Below are positions 37,617 through 48,208 of a stretch of DNA of 64,000 nt, piece by piece. The notes under the pieces were generated by a model. The model did no database searches, was not told where the DNA came from, and worked only from the letters and a program-made list of their open reading frames with translations. Origin of the DNA: Gigaspora rosea. Its lineage: Eukaryota; Glomeromycota; Glomeromycetes; Diversisporales; Gigasporaceae. A program made the translations under genes and the position numbers. Numbering within the stretch: position 1 is the stretch's first letter; every line of letters begins with the position of its first letter. Location: positions 67,378 to 131,377 of the forward strand of contig QKWP01000117.1 of assembly GCA_003550325.1 (NCBI GenBank), written 5' to 3'.

Positions 37617-38880
37617 GACGAATAGATTTATCCTTTAAGTAAAACTATTACATATTTATTACAAATTATTTACATTTATTGTATAAATGGATGCTCATAA
37701 TTGTGTTAAAATTGTTATTTTACAATTTTTATACAAAAATTAGATAAAACTTTTTACTGGGTTAGTAAATTATCGAGATTTTCTGATTTGAAAAAAATTT
37801 ATTTAAAAACTTGATGTTCTAAAAATAGATCAAAAGTAAAAATTTCCAATCAAATTAAATTGCTAATCAATTAAATTTTATTGTACTCGTTATATAAAAA
37901 TTTTTTAAAGTTGTTGCTTATAAATTATAGCAATTAACTTCGTTATTTATTTTCTTATTATTTCAAAAGTTTTTCGGATTTGATAAGCTTATGTATGTGC
38001 ATATGTAATACGATGTGTAAAGCAAATTTATAAAGATTTAAATTCTCTTTGATAGAATAATCATAAATAATCATGATATTATATATTTGGGTTTTTAAAT
38101 ATAGAATCAAATATATAGAATTCAAGATATAGAATCGTGAAATGTTTTAATAACGATCGTTATAACTTTGTAATAAAGTTAAAAATGATCTAAATTAATA
38201 AAGGCATATTCGTTTACTTGTAATGACATTTATTTTGATTATTTATATATAAAAATTAGTTCAATTTCTTTAATATCGTTCGATTTTGTTATTTTTTTCT
38301 TTAAAAGATTTAAGATTTTGATTGGTTGATTAGCAGGTGACACTCTTTTGTAACCGTTTCATATTTGTGATATCATGCACATAAAAACAAATTTGTAATT
38401 TCATTACTAATAGTTAGTATCAGACAATAAGAAAACATAATGGTATACTAGCTACGGGCATCACCGGTACACCTATAGTCATGCTTCGAACCTTAAGAAT
38501 GTAAAATTTTTTCCGTAATATTTTGGTGTCACAAGTTCGTATAAAATGCAGAAAATGTTCATTATTTGCGGTAAAATTTGTGATGATTCTGTGGCTATTT
38601 TCGATAATGCAATAATATTATTCTTGGCCTATTGATAAGGCAAAATTAATATCATCGAATTCAATATTATTATTACTGCACCAATAATTGCGATAAACAT
38701 AAATTTTATCACAAGTTCAACTAATTTTCGAAACAATTGTAAACACCTCTTATATTCCTTTACTAAAGTCCCGACACTAAAAACCTTAAAAAGAACTTAC
38801 AATAAAAGGGTTCACCTTAATAAAGTTGCCACGAGCGTAAATTTCTATTTAACCAGTTAAATTTCGTCTTGATCTGATTT
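37617..38880. other. Unresolved AT-rich DNA
   Basis: No gene, terminal repeats or tandem structure recognised. Confidence 0.4.
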
Positions 38881-39215
38881 AGTTACGATAAATATTCTTA
38901 TCCACCAGTTTACTATGATAGTGCTGCCAAACTACTCGTGTTATTTTGGCAGTGATTACGTCGTTATTTGGCAGCTTACATAATCACTGACAAAAACTCG
39001 AGTCATTTAGCAAGCACAATCATCACAAACCACCGGATAGCACAGTTACTGTATGCTACGCAGCCAATTATTTACCTGGCTTCAAATTTAATATGTCATT
39101 TCTGGATCCCTTCGGGACCCAGAAGCTGACAAACTACATTACGACCAGATAATGGAGCATTTTTTACAAATAAATATACATTATTGGATGCTTCGCATCC
39201 AATAACTATACCAAT
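38880..39215 (+). repeat. Hairpin-rich dispersed repeat, copy 1
   Basis: Collinear with the reverse complement of 50745-50990: CTTATCC…TACTATGAT…TTGCCAAA…TTATTTGGCA, then ATTTCTGG-CCC…GGGACCCAGAAG, CCAGATAATG…ATTTTTTACAAATA, and a terminal hairpin TTATTGGATGC-TTC-GCATCCAATAA. At least three stems are kept in both copies. Confidence 0.7.
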
Positions 39216-41270
39216 TTTAACTTTGAGCTTTAAGTCCAAATATAATTCAACAGATTCAACACATATATAATCTTGTGATTATCGTCAACAGATTTACTAT
39301 ATAACTATATTTATAGTTTACAATTATGCTATTTACCTGATTTTCTAAAAAATGTTTAACTCATTTTGTCTTTTTTATTAAAAAAAAAAGTAGAAAATGT
39401 GTAAAGGTATTTAATTATTCGATCAATGCTTATGTATTTGCCACGGATGATGCTGTTGATTTAGCTTATAGTTGTTATTAAAAGAGAATATGTAGATTCT
39501 GGTAAGTCTTGCGACTTCAAATAATTTCAGCATTATCTGCGAGATTACTTAATGATAAGATCATCTAGTCGCATAAATCTAGGCCGTTCATGTGATTTAT
39601 CTCCTTTGTAAATTCTCCCCAAATATGCAACTTTCAGTTATTATTTATAATACAAAGACACATACTGCTTTTTACAAATTTTTAAATATTCAATGAAAGG
39701 TTACAAATTTGAATATAATTATATGATTTTTATACCTCAAAGAACTGTTTCAAAATTCGCGCTATGATTTAAATCATGAATTGTCCTTTTTTTAGTTAGA
39801 ATTGGCACCAATTTTAGCGAAAAATGTACATTGTTAGTGGTAGAAGTAAATGGTAGAAACACATGACTACGACTACTTTGCCAGATATACCGTGATCGGC
39901 CTCTGGAAAACCAGTTCTTGTGCACAGCCCATCGATCAAATGAATTTAGTTAAACAGGAAGGATATTGAATGCAAGACAATGAATCTTCCAAATGTTGCA
40001 ATTTTGACATTCAGTAAAAAAAAAAAATAATGTGGAATAAATCATAAAATTGATGAATCTCACACAAAATAAAATACTGTCAGCACTCCCCAAACCGATC
40101 CTGTCAAAACCGATATCCTGCCATAATTGGTTAAAAATCAATCCATTGGGTCTGTTCCTTAATTCATACCCGATATCCTGCTATTTTTGATATCCAATGA
40201 TCCAAGTATATATGTTCCCAGTTTGTTGATCACAATCATATAATAAACAGCCAATCAGATCATGTAAAGGTGATCAAAGATACTTACTAGCGCTATTTTG
40301 CATTGCAGGCTTTATTATGATTTGTTGATTTTGATGATCATCTTAAAGACTTATTAAAGTAACGATTAACTGCCACAAGAATGGATCCAATGAAGGTAAG
40401 ACAAAAAATTCAAAAGCTCATGCTTTACTTTCTACACTATTTAAGTAATTTGGTAAACTGTGAGATAATTCAGAAGTTAAATGAAATGTATGTTTGAACA
40501 TTTAAGCTTAGCCTATAGGTACAATAAATTATTAAACTTGGCAATTTAAGTTGTCTTTATTTATGAAAAATTATTCTTCATAACCTAACTAATAAAGAAG
40601 CCTAATGACATATAATCTAGGCTAATAACAAATAATATAAAGCCGAGAGCTACATATAAGGTTTATAGAATTCTGGGAAAAAAGTTAAAATAAAGTAGTA
40701 GCATCTGTATAATGATAATTATAAAAACAAAGATCAGTCTAATATTGGAATAAATACTAAATGTTGTTCAGATTATTTTTTTTTAGTTATTAGCATTTTA
40801 TAATGGAGTTTAAACATTTATTTCTTATATTGTTTATTCTTGGTTCACTGATTTTTTGTTTTTTGCTTCTTTTTTTTCTCTTATATATATTAGGATTTTT
40901 TTAAATAAAATTTTGAATTATCAGAATTTTATCTGCAACAAAATTATAGCTTTGGTTTAAAGTTATTGAGATTTGTTGATAAAAATTTCTGCTAGTATTA
41001 ATTTTGTCAAACATATAATTATTTTTCTTTATTTTGATGATTTAAAATAAAATTTTAATTAGGTTTAGGCTGCAGATAAGTATTAGGTTTACTTAGTTAT
41101 ATGTCTGAGTTTTTATTTTTAGTATTAGATTTAAAAAAATTGAAATTTCTTTCAGTATTGTAAAAAGTTTCTATTAAATTTAATAAAGACAAAAGCAAGG
41201 TTTTACCTTCAACATTTAAACAAAAAAAATAAAATTTTGATTATTCATATAATATTATAAAATCAATAAT
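39216..41270. other. Unresolved AT-rich DNA
   Basis: No gene supported. A segment at 40060-40200 (ACCGATCCTGTCAAAACCGATATCCTG) is less AT-rich and recalls termini at 50483 and 51295 (CTCCAAAAACCGAACCTGTC), so it may be a decayed TIR element. An ATG followed by a GTAAGA donor at 40381 leads nowhere recognisable. Confidence 0.4.
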
Positions 41271-41273
41271 TAT

Positions 41274-41613
41274 AAAACGCACTTATGGTGTTTTACTACC
41301 ATAGGTAAATTAGATTTCAAATCTGTGTAACAAAAACAAAAAAATAAATTTTTACAAAACGAAAAATAATTTTTAATTATTTTAGGGTTAGGGTAAGGCC
41401 TGGGATTTTATCGGGCATTAGTATATACAAAATTTAGCAAGGAATTTTTTATTAGAGCCCAAAGGTGGTTTCATAAGCAAAAATTTTGAGATATAAATGT
41501 TTTTTTAAAAAAATAAACAAAAAACAAAATTTTTGTTACATCTGATCTTAAATATTGACTAGCTATTTTAATAGTTTTGTATAACATGGTGTAAAACACC
41601 ATAGGTGCATTTT
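41274..41613. mobile_element. MITE AAAACGCACTTATGGT family, copy 2
   Basis: Left AAAACGCACTTATGGTGTTTTAC and right GTAAAACACCATAGGTGCATTTT-type inverted ends; collinear with 9493-9810 throughout, including the internal TTAGGGTTAGGG. Ends are better preserved than in copy 1. Confidence 0.75.
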
Positions 41614-42099
41614 AGTAAAACTCTTATAGAATAATCTACAAAATTTATCTAATCATAATGAAAGCCCACTATGCTCATTTGTGATTAAATGCTTGGCCTT
41701 AGAGGTATGTTTAAAAACTTTTTATAAATATCTATGCAGTTAGACTATTCTGTAGTATTTTAAATAATATTACTATTACTACAAAATTGTTTAATTAGCA
41801 ACATATATACAATTATATAAAACAATAGTACTATGTATTAGTTATAAATATCTACATAGATTGGTAGATTAATATTTAATTGTCACATGATATTTTCAAA
41901 TTTGATACTCTCTCAAAATTGATACAAAACCTTTCTACTATACTTATTAGGGCCAATAGTAGATGAGAAAATTATGTAATATACTGTGCATTAATAGACA
42001 GAAATATAGATATAAAAGCTTAAAAAAAAATTAGAAACTAATCTTGGCTTTACTGCTCTTCATTCATAAATAAGATGTCCCTGTATACTTACTTATACA

Positions 42100-42540
42100 T
42101 TTAATTTTTTTGTTTTATTTTTATTTTTTTGTTACGTTTTCCATTTTTTTGTTATATTTTCTTTTTTTTAGTATTTTTTTATTAATTGTTTTATTTTTTT
42201 ATTTTTTTTCTTTTTTTGTAATCTTTTTTTATTTTTTAATATAATTTTGTTCATTTTTATTTATTTGATTTTTTTGTATATATATATTTTTTTAATCTAA
42301 TTTTTTGTTTCATTCTTTTTGTTTGTTTTTTTCTCATTTTTTATTTTTTCTTTTTTTTATTGTTTTTTGTTAGTGTTTTTTTTAATTGGTTTTAGTTTTT
42401 TTGTTTTTGTTCTGTTTTTTTTATATATGTACTTTATTTCATTATTTTTGTTTTTTTTGGTTTGTTTTTTTGTTTGTTGTATGTTTTTAATCTAATTCTT
42501 TTTTTTATATTTTGGTTTTGGTATTTTTTGAAACTAGTAG
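42100..42540. repeat. T-rich low-complexity tract
   Basis: About 440 bp of TTTTT/TTTTGTTTTATT sequence on the plus strand. A strong strand asymmetry, no internal unit and no coding. Confidence 0.85.
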
Positions 42541-42922
42541 TTGAATAAAAATAGATTTTGAGATAAGTTTTTTTTATTATTAGTTTGTGTTTTTTCTAAT
42601 ATTTTTTTCAGATCATTAACAAACTGTCATCATTAAAATTATTAAAATTTGAGTTGTTAAGTTAATGTAATTAGGCATTTTATAGAATTAGGTTCTAAAT
42701 TGACAGAAGGGTACTGTAAAATTTTTGTTTATTTTAGTTTAGTGTAGATTTGCTTTAATTAGTTAGATTCTATTATTATATTTGTATTTGATTTTGTACT
42801 TTTTTTTTAAATTAATAAATTTCAGATATATGATAACCAATTATTATCAAATATGTAATTCATGTAATGACCAATTAGTATTAGTCATCACATGAATTAC
42901 ATATTCTATTCTAATTGGTCAA

Positions 42923-43240
42923 TTAAGGGTAGAGTTTACCCTATGTCGATCGCTTGTAGATCATTCGTAAATCACGTGATGTGATTGGCTAGTTTCGCGT
43001 TGTCACTCGCAAAATTTATTAACATTGTAAGTAAATTTTTAACATACCAACTTAGTTAATATGGGGTTTTTTTTTGATATTTTGATAAAACAAGTATTCA
43101 AAAACAGGTTTAGTGATATTTTATAATGTTATATTTATTTTTATGTAACTCATCCGTAGTGATTGTATTGTGTAATGTGATTTACATAGTAGAGTCATAA
43201 TTAGTAATATAACAATGATCTACATATACTCTACCTTTAA
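42923..43240. mobile_element. TTAAGGGTAG-family MITE copy 4
   Basis: Ends TTAAGGGTAGAG and CTCTACCTTTAA with subterminal GTAGATCATTCG / AATGATCTAC. 318 bp, non-coding. Confidence 0.75.
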
Positions 43241-43269
43241 GAAATTGCTATGGCAATGAGTTACAATAA

Positions 43270-43860
43270 GATAACACTTAAAAAAAATCCAGAATATATT
43301 AATTTGATGTATTTTTTGATGCTAAGCAGGTTTTTTTAAACAAAAAGTTATGTTCAGTTAGTAAAATTTCAAGTAATATACCATTTTTAATAATTTTATT
43401 AATGAATTATACAAAATGCTATGATTCTCTAAATTTTACTAAACAATTTATACTTCTCGCTTTAAGTAAACTTGTTTAGTATCCAAAAACAAATATATAT
43501 ATTCAAATTCAAACTAGTTTGCAAATTTTGGGCCAGTTCAGACCAAACTTATTATTAAGTTTAAGTTTAGTATGAAGTTTGAAAGTTTAAAATTTGAGTT
43601 GAGTTTAATCTGAACTCTGGACCAGACTAGACCAAACCAAACCAGAACCCAAATCTAGAAGCACTAGTATATATAAATACTAGCTTGAATCTGAACATGT
43701 TTATGAACTTTTAAACTAAACTGAATATGAACCAGCTCTAAAAGTTCAACATTGAACTGAACTTGAACAGTTTTTAAAAAATGTTCAAATTCAGGTTTAG
43801 CTTTAATATTTAGTCTGAACCTAGGTTCAGTTCAGGTTTATAGAAATACTAACTCTAGTG
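43270..43860 (-). repeat. Large dispersed repeat, inverted relative of 59345-59960
   Basis: Reverse complement aligns with 59345-59960 in the same order: a TTCAGGTTCA-type element (43680-43855), the junction AGTATTTATATA…ACTAGTG(C/A)TTCTAGA, a TAGTGCTCC-family end (43500-43665), then CTAAACAAGTTTA…TTTAGAGAATCATAGCATTTTG. Shared junctions show that it is one older composite unit. Confidence 0.65.
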
Positions 43861-43934
43861 TATATGCAACTTTATCACAATTTGGAATTGCAAAAACAAT
43901 ACATATATACAAAAATAATGATGTTTCTAATTGT

Positions 43935-45217
43935 TCAGGCTGTACTACAGTTTTGAGTAAGTATAAAAAAGAACAATTAGTTGGGTACTGTAAGAATATG
44001 CCAAAATGGAATTTGATCTTATAAAATCAAATGCAAATTATTGTATAATACAAATTGTAAATAGTGGCAATCATAAACATCCTTTTAATGATCAAGAACC
44101 TAGCAAGGTTTAGTAGACATATTTCATGAAAAATTACTCTAACTTATCCTTTTAAATTCTTTAAGTCATGTTAGAAGTACAAGCACAAAGAACTAATCCA
44201 GTTATTGTCAAAAATAACTTTGACAAGCTTAGTAAAATAATTAAAAAAATTTACTAATATGCTAGTTATTGCTATAATAATGAAGTTTGCTTTATGCATT
44301 TCTACCTTATATGATGCATATTCTTTAGCCCGCTAAACTTTCCTTTGATAAACTCAAAAATGAGTATAGCAAAGGTTGTGATAAACTTTATAATAAAAAT
44401 TAAAGTTAGTAACTAAGCATATGTTTGCCAAAATATTTGGACCAGCATTCCTCTCTAGTATTGGCACATGACCAGGTCATACAGGTTATATTACTAAATT
44501 TAATTAGTGAAATTATATGACCATTATCATATGACTTCACGAATGGAACTTAGTATTATGATCTAATATGATCTGGTTATAGTTATATGCCAACACTGTT
44601 CCTCTCAACTTATACTTCTATAGTGTTGGTTAATGCTTTTAAGACCTCAGGAATTTGGTTCTTAAATTCTAAGACTATTAATTTTGATAAACATGATTTT
44701 TCTTTACCAAATGAATATATTATAACCTCACTTTCATCTTAGCAACATGAACAAATCCCTGTATATAATTCTTTGCCATCTAATCAGTATATTACTCAAG
44801 CTAATATTTTTAAAGAAAATAATTGTTTAAAAGCAGATATTGAGCTTTTAAAAAAAGAAATAAGAAATTAAAAAATAAAATTGCAATTGCTAAAACAAAT
44901 TGTGAATCAATACAAGAAGAGCTTGAAACCTTCAAGAATCCAGGCAATTTCCTATTAAAGTTGGCACTCAAATATTCTACTCCTCAACTTTTACAAATCA
45001 ACAACTCTGAACTAACTTGGCTGCAAAAAAAAGAAGAACAATACCATTTGCACAACTTCTTATTATTAATGAATTACTAAAACAATTAAAAGAATTAGAC
45101 AAGTTAAAAAAATCTAAGGCAGAAGCCATAAAACAGAAAAAGAAAAAGTCAATGCAAAAGAAAGAGAAAATAAAACAAAAAAATAAGCAAAGGCTATACA
45201 AAAGAAGGAAAAAATAA
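43935..45217 (+). pseudogene. pogo-like transposase pseudogene B, core deleted
   Basis: Same family as pseudogene A: 'KKEQLVGYCKNMPKWNL', 'VQAQRTNPVIVKNNFDKLSK', then a jump to 'MMHIL*PAKLSFDKLKNEYS', 'VTKHMFAKIFGPAFLSS' and 'NAFKTSGIWFLN'. Next come a coiled-coil tail and a Lys-rich end ('KEKIKQKNKQRLYKRRKK'). The DDE core between is missing, many stops are C-to-T changes (e.g. CAG to TAG), and a 143-bp hAT-type MITE interrupts it at 44456. Non-functional. A short open frame on the opposite strand over the Lys-rich tail is a shadow. Confidence 0.7.
44456..44598. mobile_element. hAT-type MITE in pogo relic, TSD TTCCTCTC
   Basis: Exact TTCCTCTC at 44448-44455 and 44599-44606. Ends TAGTATTGGCACAT… and …ATATGCCAACACTG; subterminal GACCAGGTCATA / TATGATCTGGTTATA pair. 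Removing it restores continuity of the transposase remnant ('FGPAFLSS' to 'LVNAFKTSG'). 143 bp, non-coding. Confidence 0.8.
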
Positions 45218-45759
45218 AGTGAAAAAAGAAAAAGCTGCCAAAAGCAAGCAAAGCATAGAATTGAAAAAATACAAGACAAAACAAAACTAATAAATAGTAA
45301 GAAAATTGCTAGTTGCAATGTGATATAAAATGATTGTGCAATATGTTGATATGTACATATACATACAATTTTTATATGCTATTGATTAACGATCTACACC
45401 TTACCACATTACCCACTATGATAAAATTATCAAATTTTTAACTAGTTTTCTGCAAAACTGTAAATAGAACTTGAATTTTTTTTATTTGTAAATGAATCAA
45501 ATTTATATTGGTTAAATAAATTAAAATTATATTTGCTATTTTTTAAAAAATTTTATAAGTTGGAATTCTTAACTGCACAACAATAACCTTTCCCCCTTAT
45601 ATTTACATAGAGAAAATATTTTTCAAACTTAATATTCTCAAAAAAAATTAATAAAGAATGTCTTAAATTTTGTTAATTTTCTCAAATTAAAAGTGATATT
45701 CTTATAAGAACATGAAAATAAGTTTTCCAACACTGTTTATATGTCAAATTTTTAAAATA

Positions 45760-46850
45760 TGTTTCAAACTTTGAGCAAAAATATCTTGACAACCACAATA
45801 TCAAATTTGATGGATGCTTTTTATTTGGGTTCTATAGATTCATAGTATGAAAAGAAATAATTTATTAAATTTGACTTGGTGGGTATCAAGATATCTTCAC
45901 TCAAAGTTTGAAATGCAATTCAGCCCAGTGTCTATTTTGATAAATAGTCTTAATTTTTTCAAGCTTTGCAAAGATAACTAGATAATCACCAGGTCAAATT
46001 CAATAAATTTTATTTTTCTTGAATTTTATAGAATTATAGAATCAAAATAAAAAATTTCATTAAATTTAACTTAGTAGTTATCAAGATATCTTGTTCAAAG
46101 TCTGAAAAATATTTTGGCGCAGCTTCTATTGGTTCGAATTTTTCAAACTTTGAACAAAGATATCTGGGCAAACACCAAATCAGGTTCAATAAATTGTTTT
46201 CATTGAATACTGTGGATTTATAGAATCCAAATAAAAAAAAAGTTCATCGAATTTGACTAAGTGGTTATCAAGGTATCTTTGCTCAAAAAGTTTGCATAGC
46301 TTCCGTTTTGATGGATATTTTGGATTTTTTTTTAAACTTTGAGCGAAGATATCTTGACAACAACCAAGTTGAATTTAATAATTTTTTTTTATTTAAGCAC
46401 TATGAACTTATAGAATCCAAATAAATAAAGTTCACCGAATTTACTTATTGGCTATCAAGATAATTTCGTTCAAAGTTTGAAAAAAATTTTTCGCAGTTTC
46501 TATTTTAATAAACGGTTTAATTTTTTTAAAACTGAGGAAATATCAAACTACTACGAATCAAATTTAATAAAATTTTTTCTTTGAATTCTATGGATTTATA
46601 GAATTCATTCATCGAATTTGACTTAGTTGTCATTAAGATACCTTTGCTCAAAGTTTGAAAAAAAAATTTGGCACAGCTCTATTTTGATATACGTTTTGAA
46701 TTTTTGAACCTTTGAACGAGACAACTACCAGGTCAAATTTAATAAAGATTTTTTTTTTTGAATTCTATGAATCTATAGAGTCCAAACAAAAAATATCCAT
46801 CAAATTTGACTTGGTGGTTGCCAAGTTATCTTCGCCCAAAAATTAAAATT
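45760..46850. repeat. ~187-bp satellite with palindromic monomers
   Basis: The landmark TATCAAGATATCTT(C/T)(G/A)CTCAAAG recurs near 45888, 46079, 46267, 46451, 46630 and 46823, i.e. 179-193 bp apart. About halfway, each unit contains the inverted form (CTTTGAACGAAGATATCTTGACAA). Also present: ATTTATAGAATCCAAATAAA and TTCATCGAATTTGACTTGGT. Five to six diverged units, directly downstream of the pseudokinase gene's 3' end. Confidence 0.85.
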
Positions 46851-47096
46851 TTGATTTACAGGGGTACGAATATAAATTTGGGTATGAATAGCAGCCACCT
46901 TAGTTATAATACCATGTTCATATTATTTTAATATTATTTTATTTCTATAGATAAACTTATTGCACAATTTTATACTCTTATTTTAAATAAAATCATATTT
47001 GGAAGATACTTGTGAAAAAATTTTTTGGAATCAGTCTATAAAAGCACTAATGCCCTTAAAAAAAACCTAGAATATTAAAGTATGTAATAAAAAATG

Positions 47097-47313
47097 CTAT
47101 TCTATATCATCGTTACAATTGCAACTAAAAATCGATAACAAAAGTTTGCAAAACTTTTTGAAGATGTTGTTCTTTACATTGAGAGTATCTTCTTGTGAGC
47201 TATTCACCTTGGGAGGATCTTCTTGTGAGCTTTTCACATTGGGAGGATCTGCTTGTGAGCTATTCACATTGAGAGCTAGTGAACTATTCACATTGAAAGG
47301 ATCTTCTTGTGAG
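47097..47313 (-). repeat. 30-bp coding minisatellite (SSQEDPPNVK)n in last exon
   Basis: Residues 340-387 of the pseudokinase are five units: SSQEDPFNVN, SSLALNVN, SSQADPPNVK, SSQEDPPKVN, SSQEDTLNVK. The DNA repeat period is 30 bp with one 24-bp unit, so length changes keep the frame. The stop at 47097 follows a Lys/Cys-rich end. Confidence 0.85.
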
Positions 47314-48115
47314 CTATTCAATTTATTAAAAAAATAAAGCAGAAATAAATACCAAACAAAAATATGGCAAATGAATAAAATGATTATTACCTATCCTTGT
47401 TTGAAGTATTTGGTGGAGATTCATTGTTATTTGGAGCAGTATTTACTTCTGAAATTTTCTTGTCATTTTGATCAGTATTTGCAGAAATTTCATTGTTATC
47501 TTGAACAATCGCAATATTTTTGTCCTGTGCTATTGAAATTATTAAAAAATTAATATGTTTTGTTGTTTTTGTTAAATCCGAAGCTAGCCTAATTTTCATA
47601 GCATCATCATTTTTACATGTGATCTAATGCCTGCCTACGACATATATAACAATAACAATATATCTTACCATTTATATTCTCTTTATCTGCGATTTGCGAT
47701 TCTCTTAAAGTTATCTCAATTCGTTTAAGTTGAGTATATACATCTTGTGCTAAGGGTCGCTCTTTCGAATTTTGTTTCCGACAATTTGAACACAAATCAA
47801 AGAATGTTGGTGGAGTATCTTTTATAGGAATTTCAAAATTATTTTTTGGCTCATTTAAAGTAGATGGTGGTCTTCCACTTATAATGGACAACATTATCAT
47901 GCCAAGGCTATAAATATCAGATGATTTCGTGAATTGTGAATTTGAGTCTCTTAAGAGCTCAGGATCTGTAAATCCTATCATCTCTTCTTCTAATGCTTTA
48001 CGTGATGAAGCATCAATAATTAATTCCAAGAATACTGGATTCAATATCTTGACCTTTTCATTATTTATGAAGATCGATTTTGTATTCTAAGTTGAAATAT
48101 TTGCATTTTTAATTA

Positions 48116-48208
<93 letters not shown>

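Noticed and set aside
40381..40420. ATG GATCCAATGAAG followed by a GTAAGA donor, like a first exon
   Set aside because: No acceptor leading to a recognisable or sustained coding sequence was found downstream.
44998..45318. 106-codon minus-strand, Phe/Cys-rich frame with apparent membrane segments
   Set aside because: Antisense of the Lys-rich tail of the pogo transposase relic.
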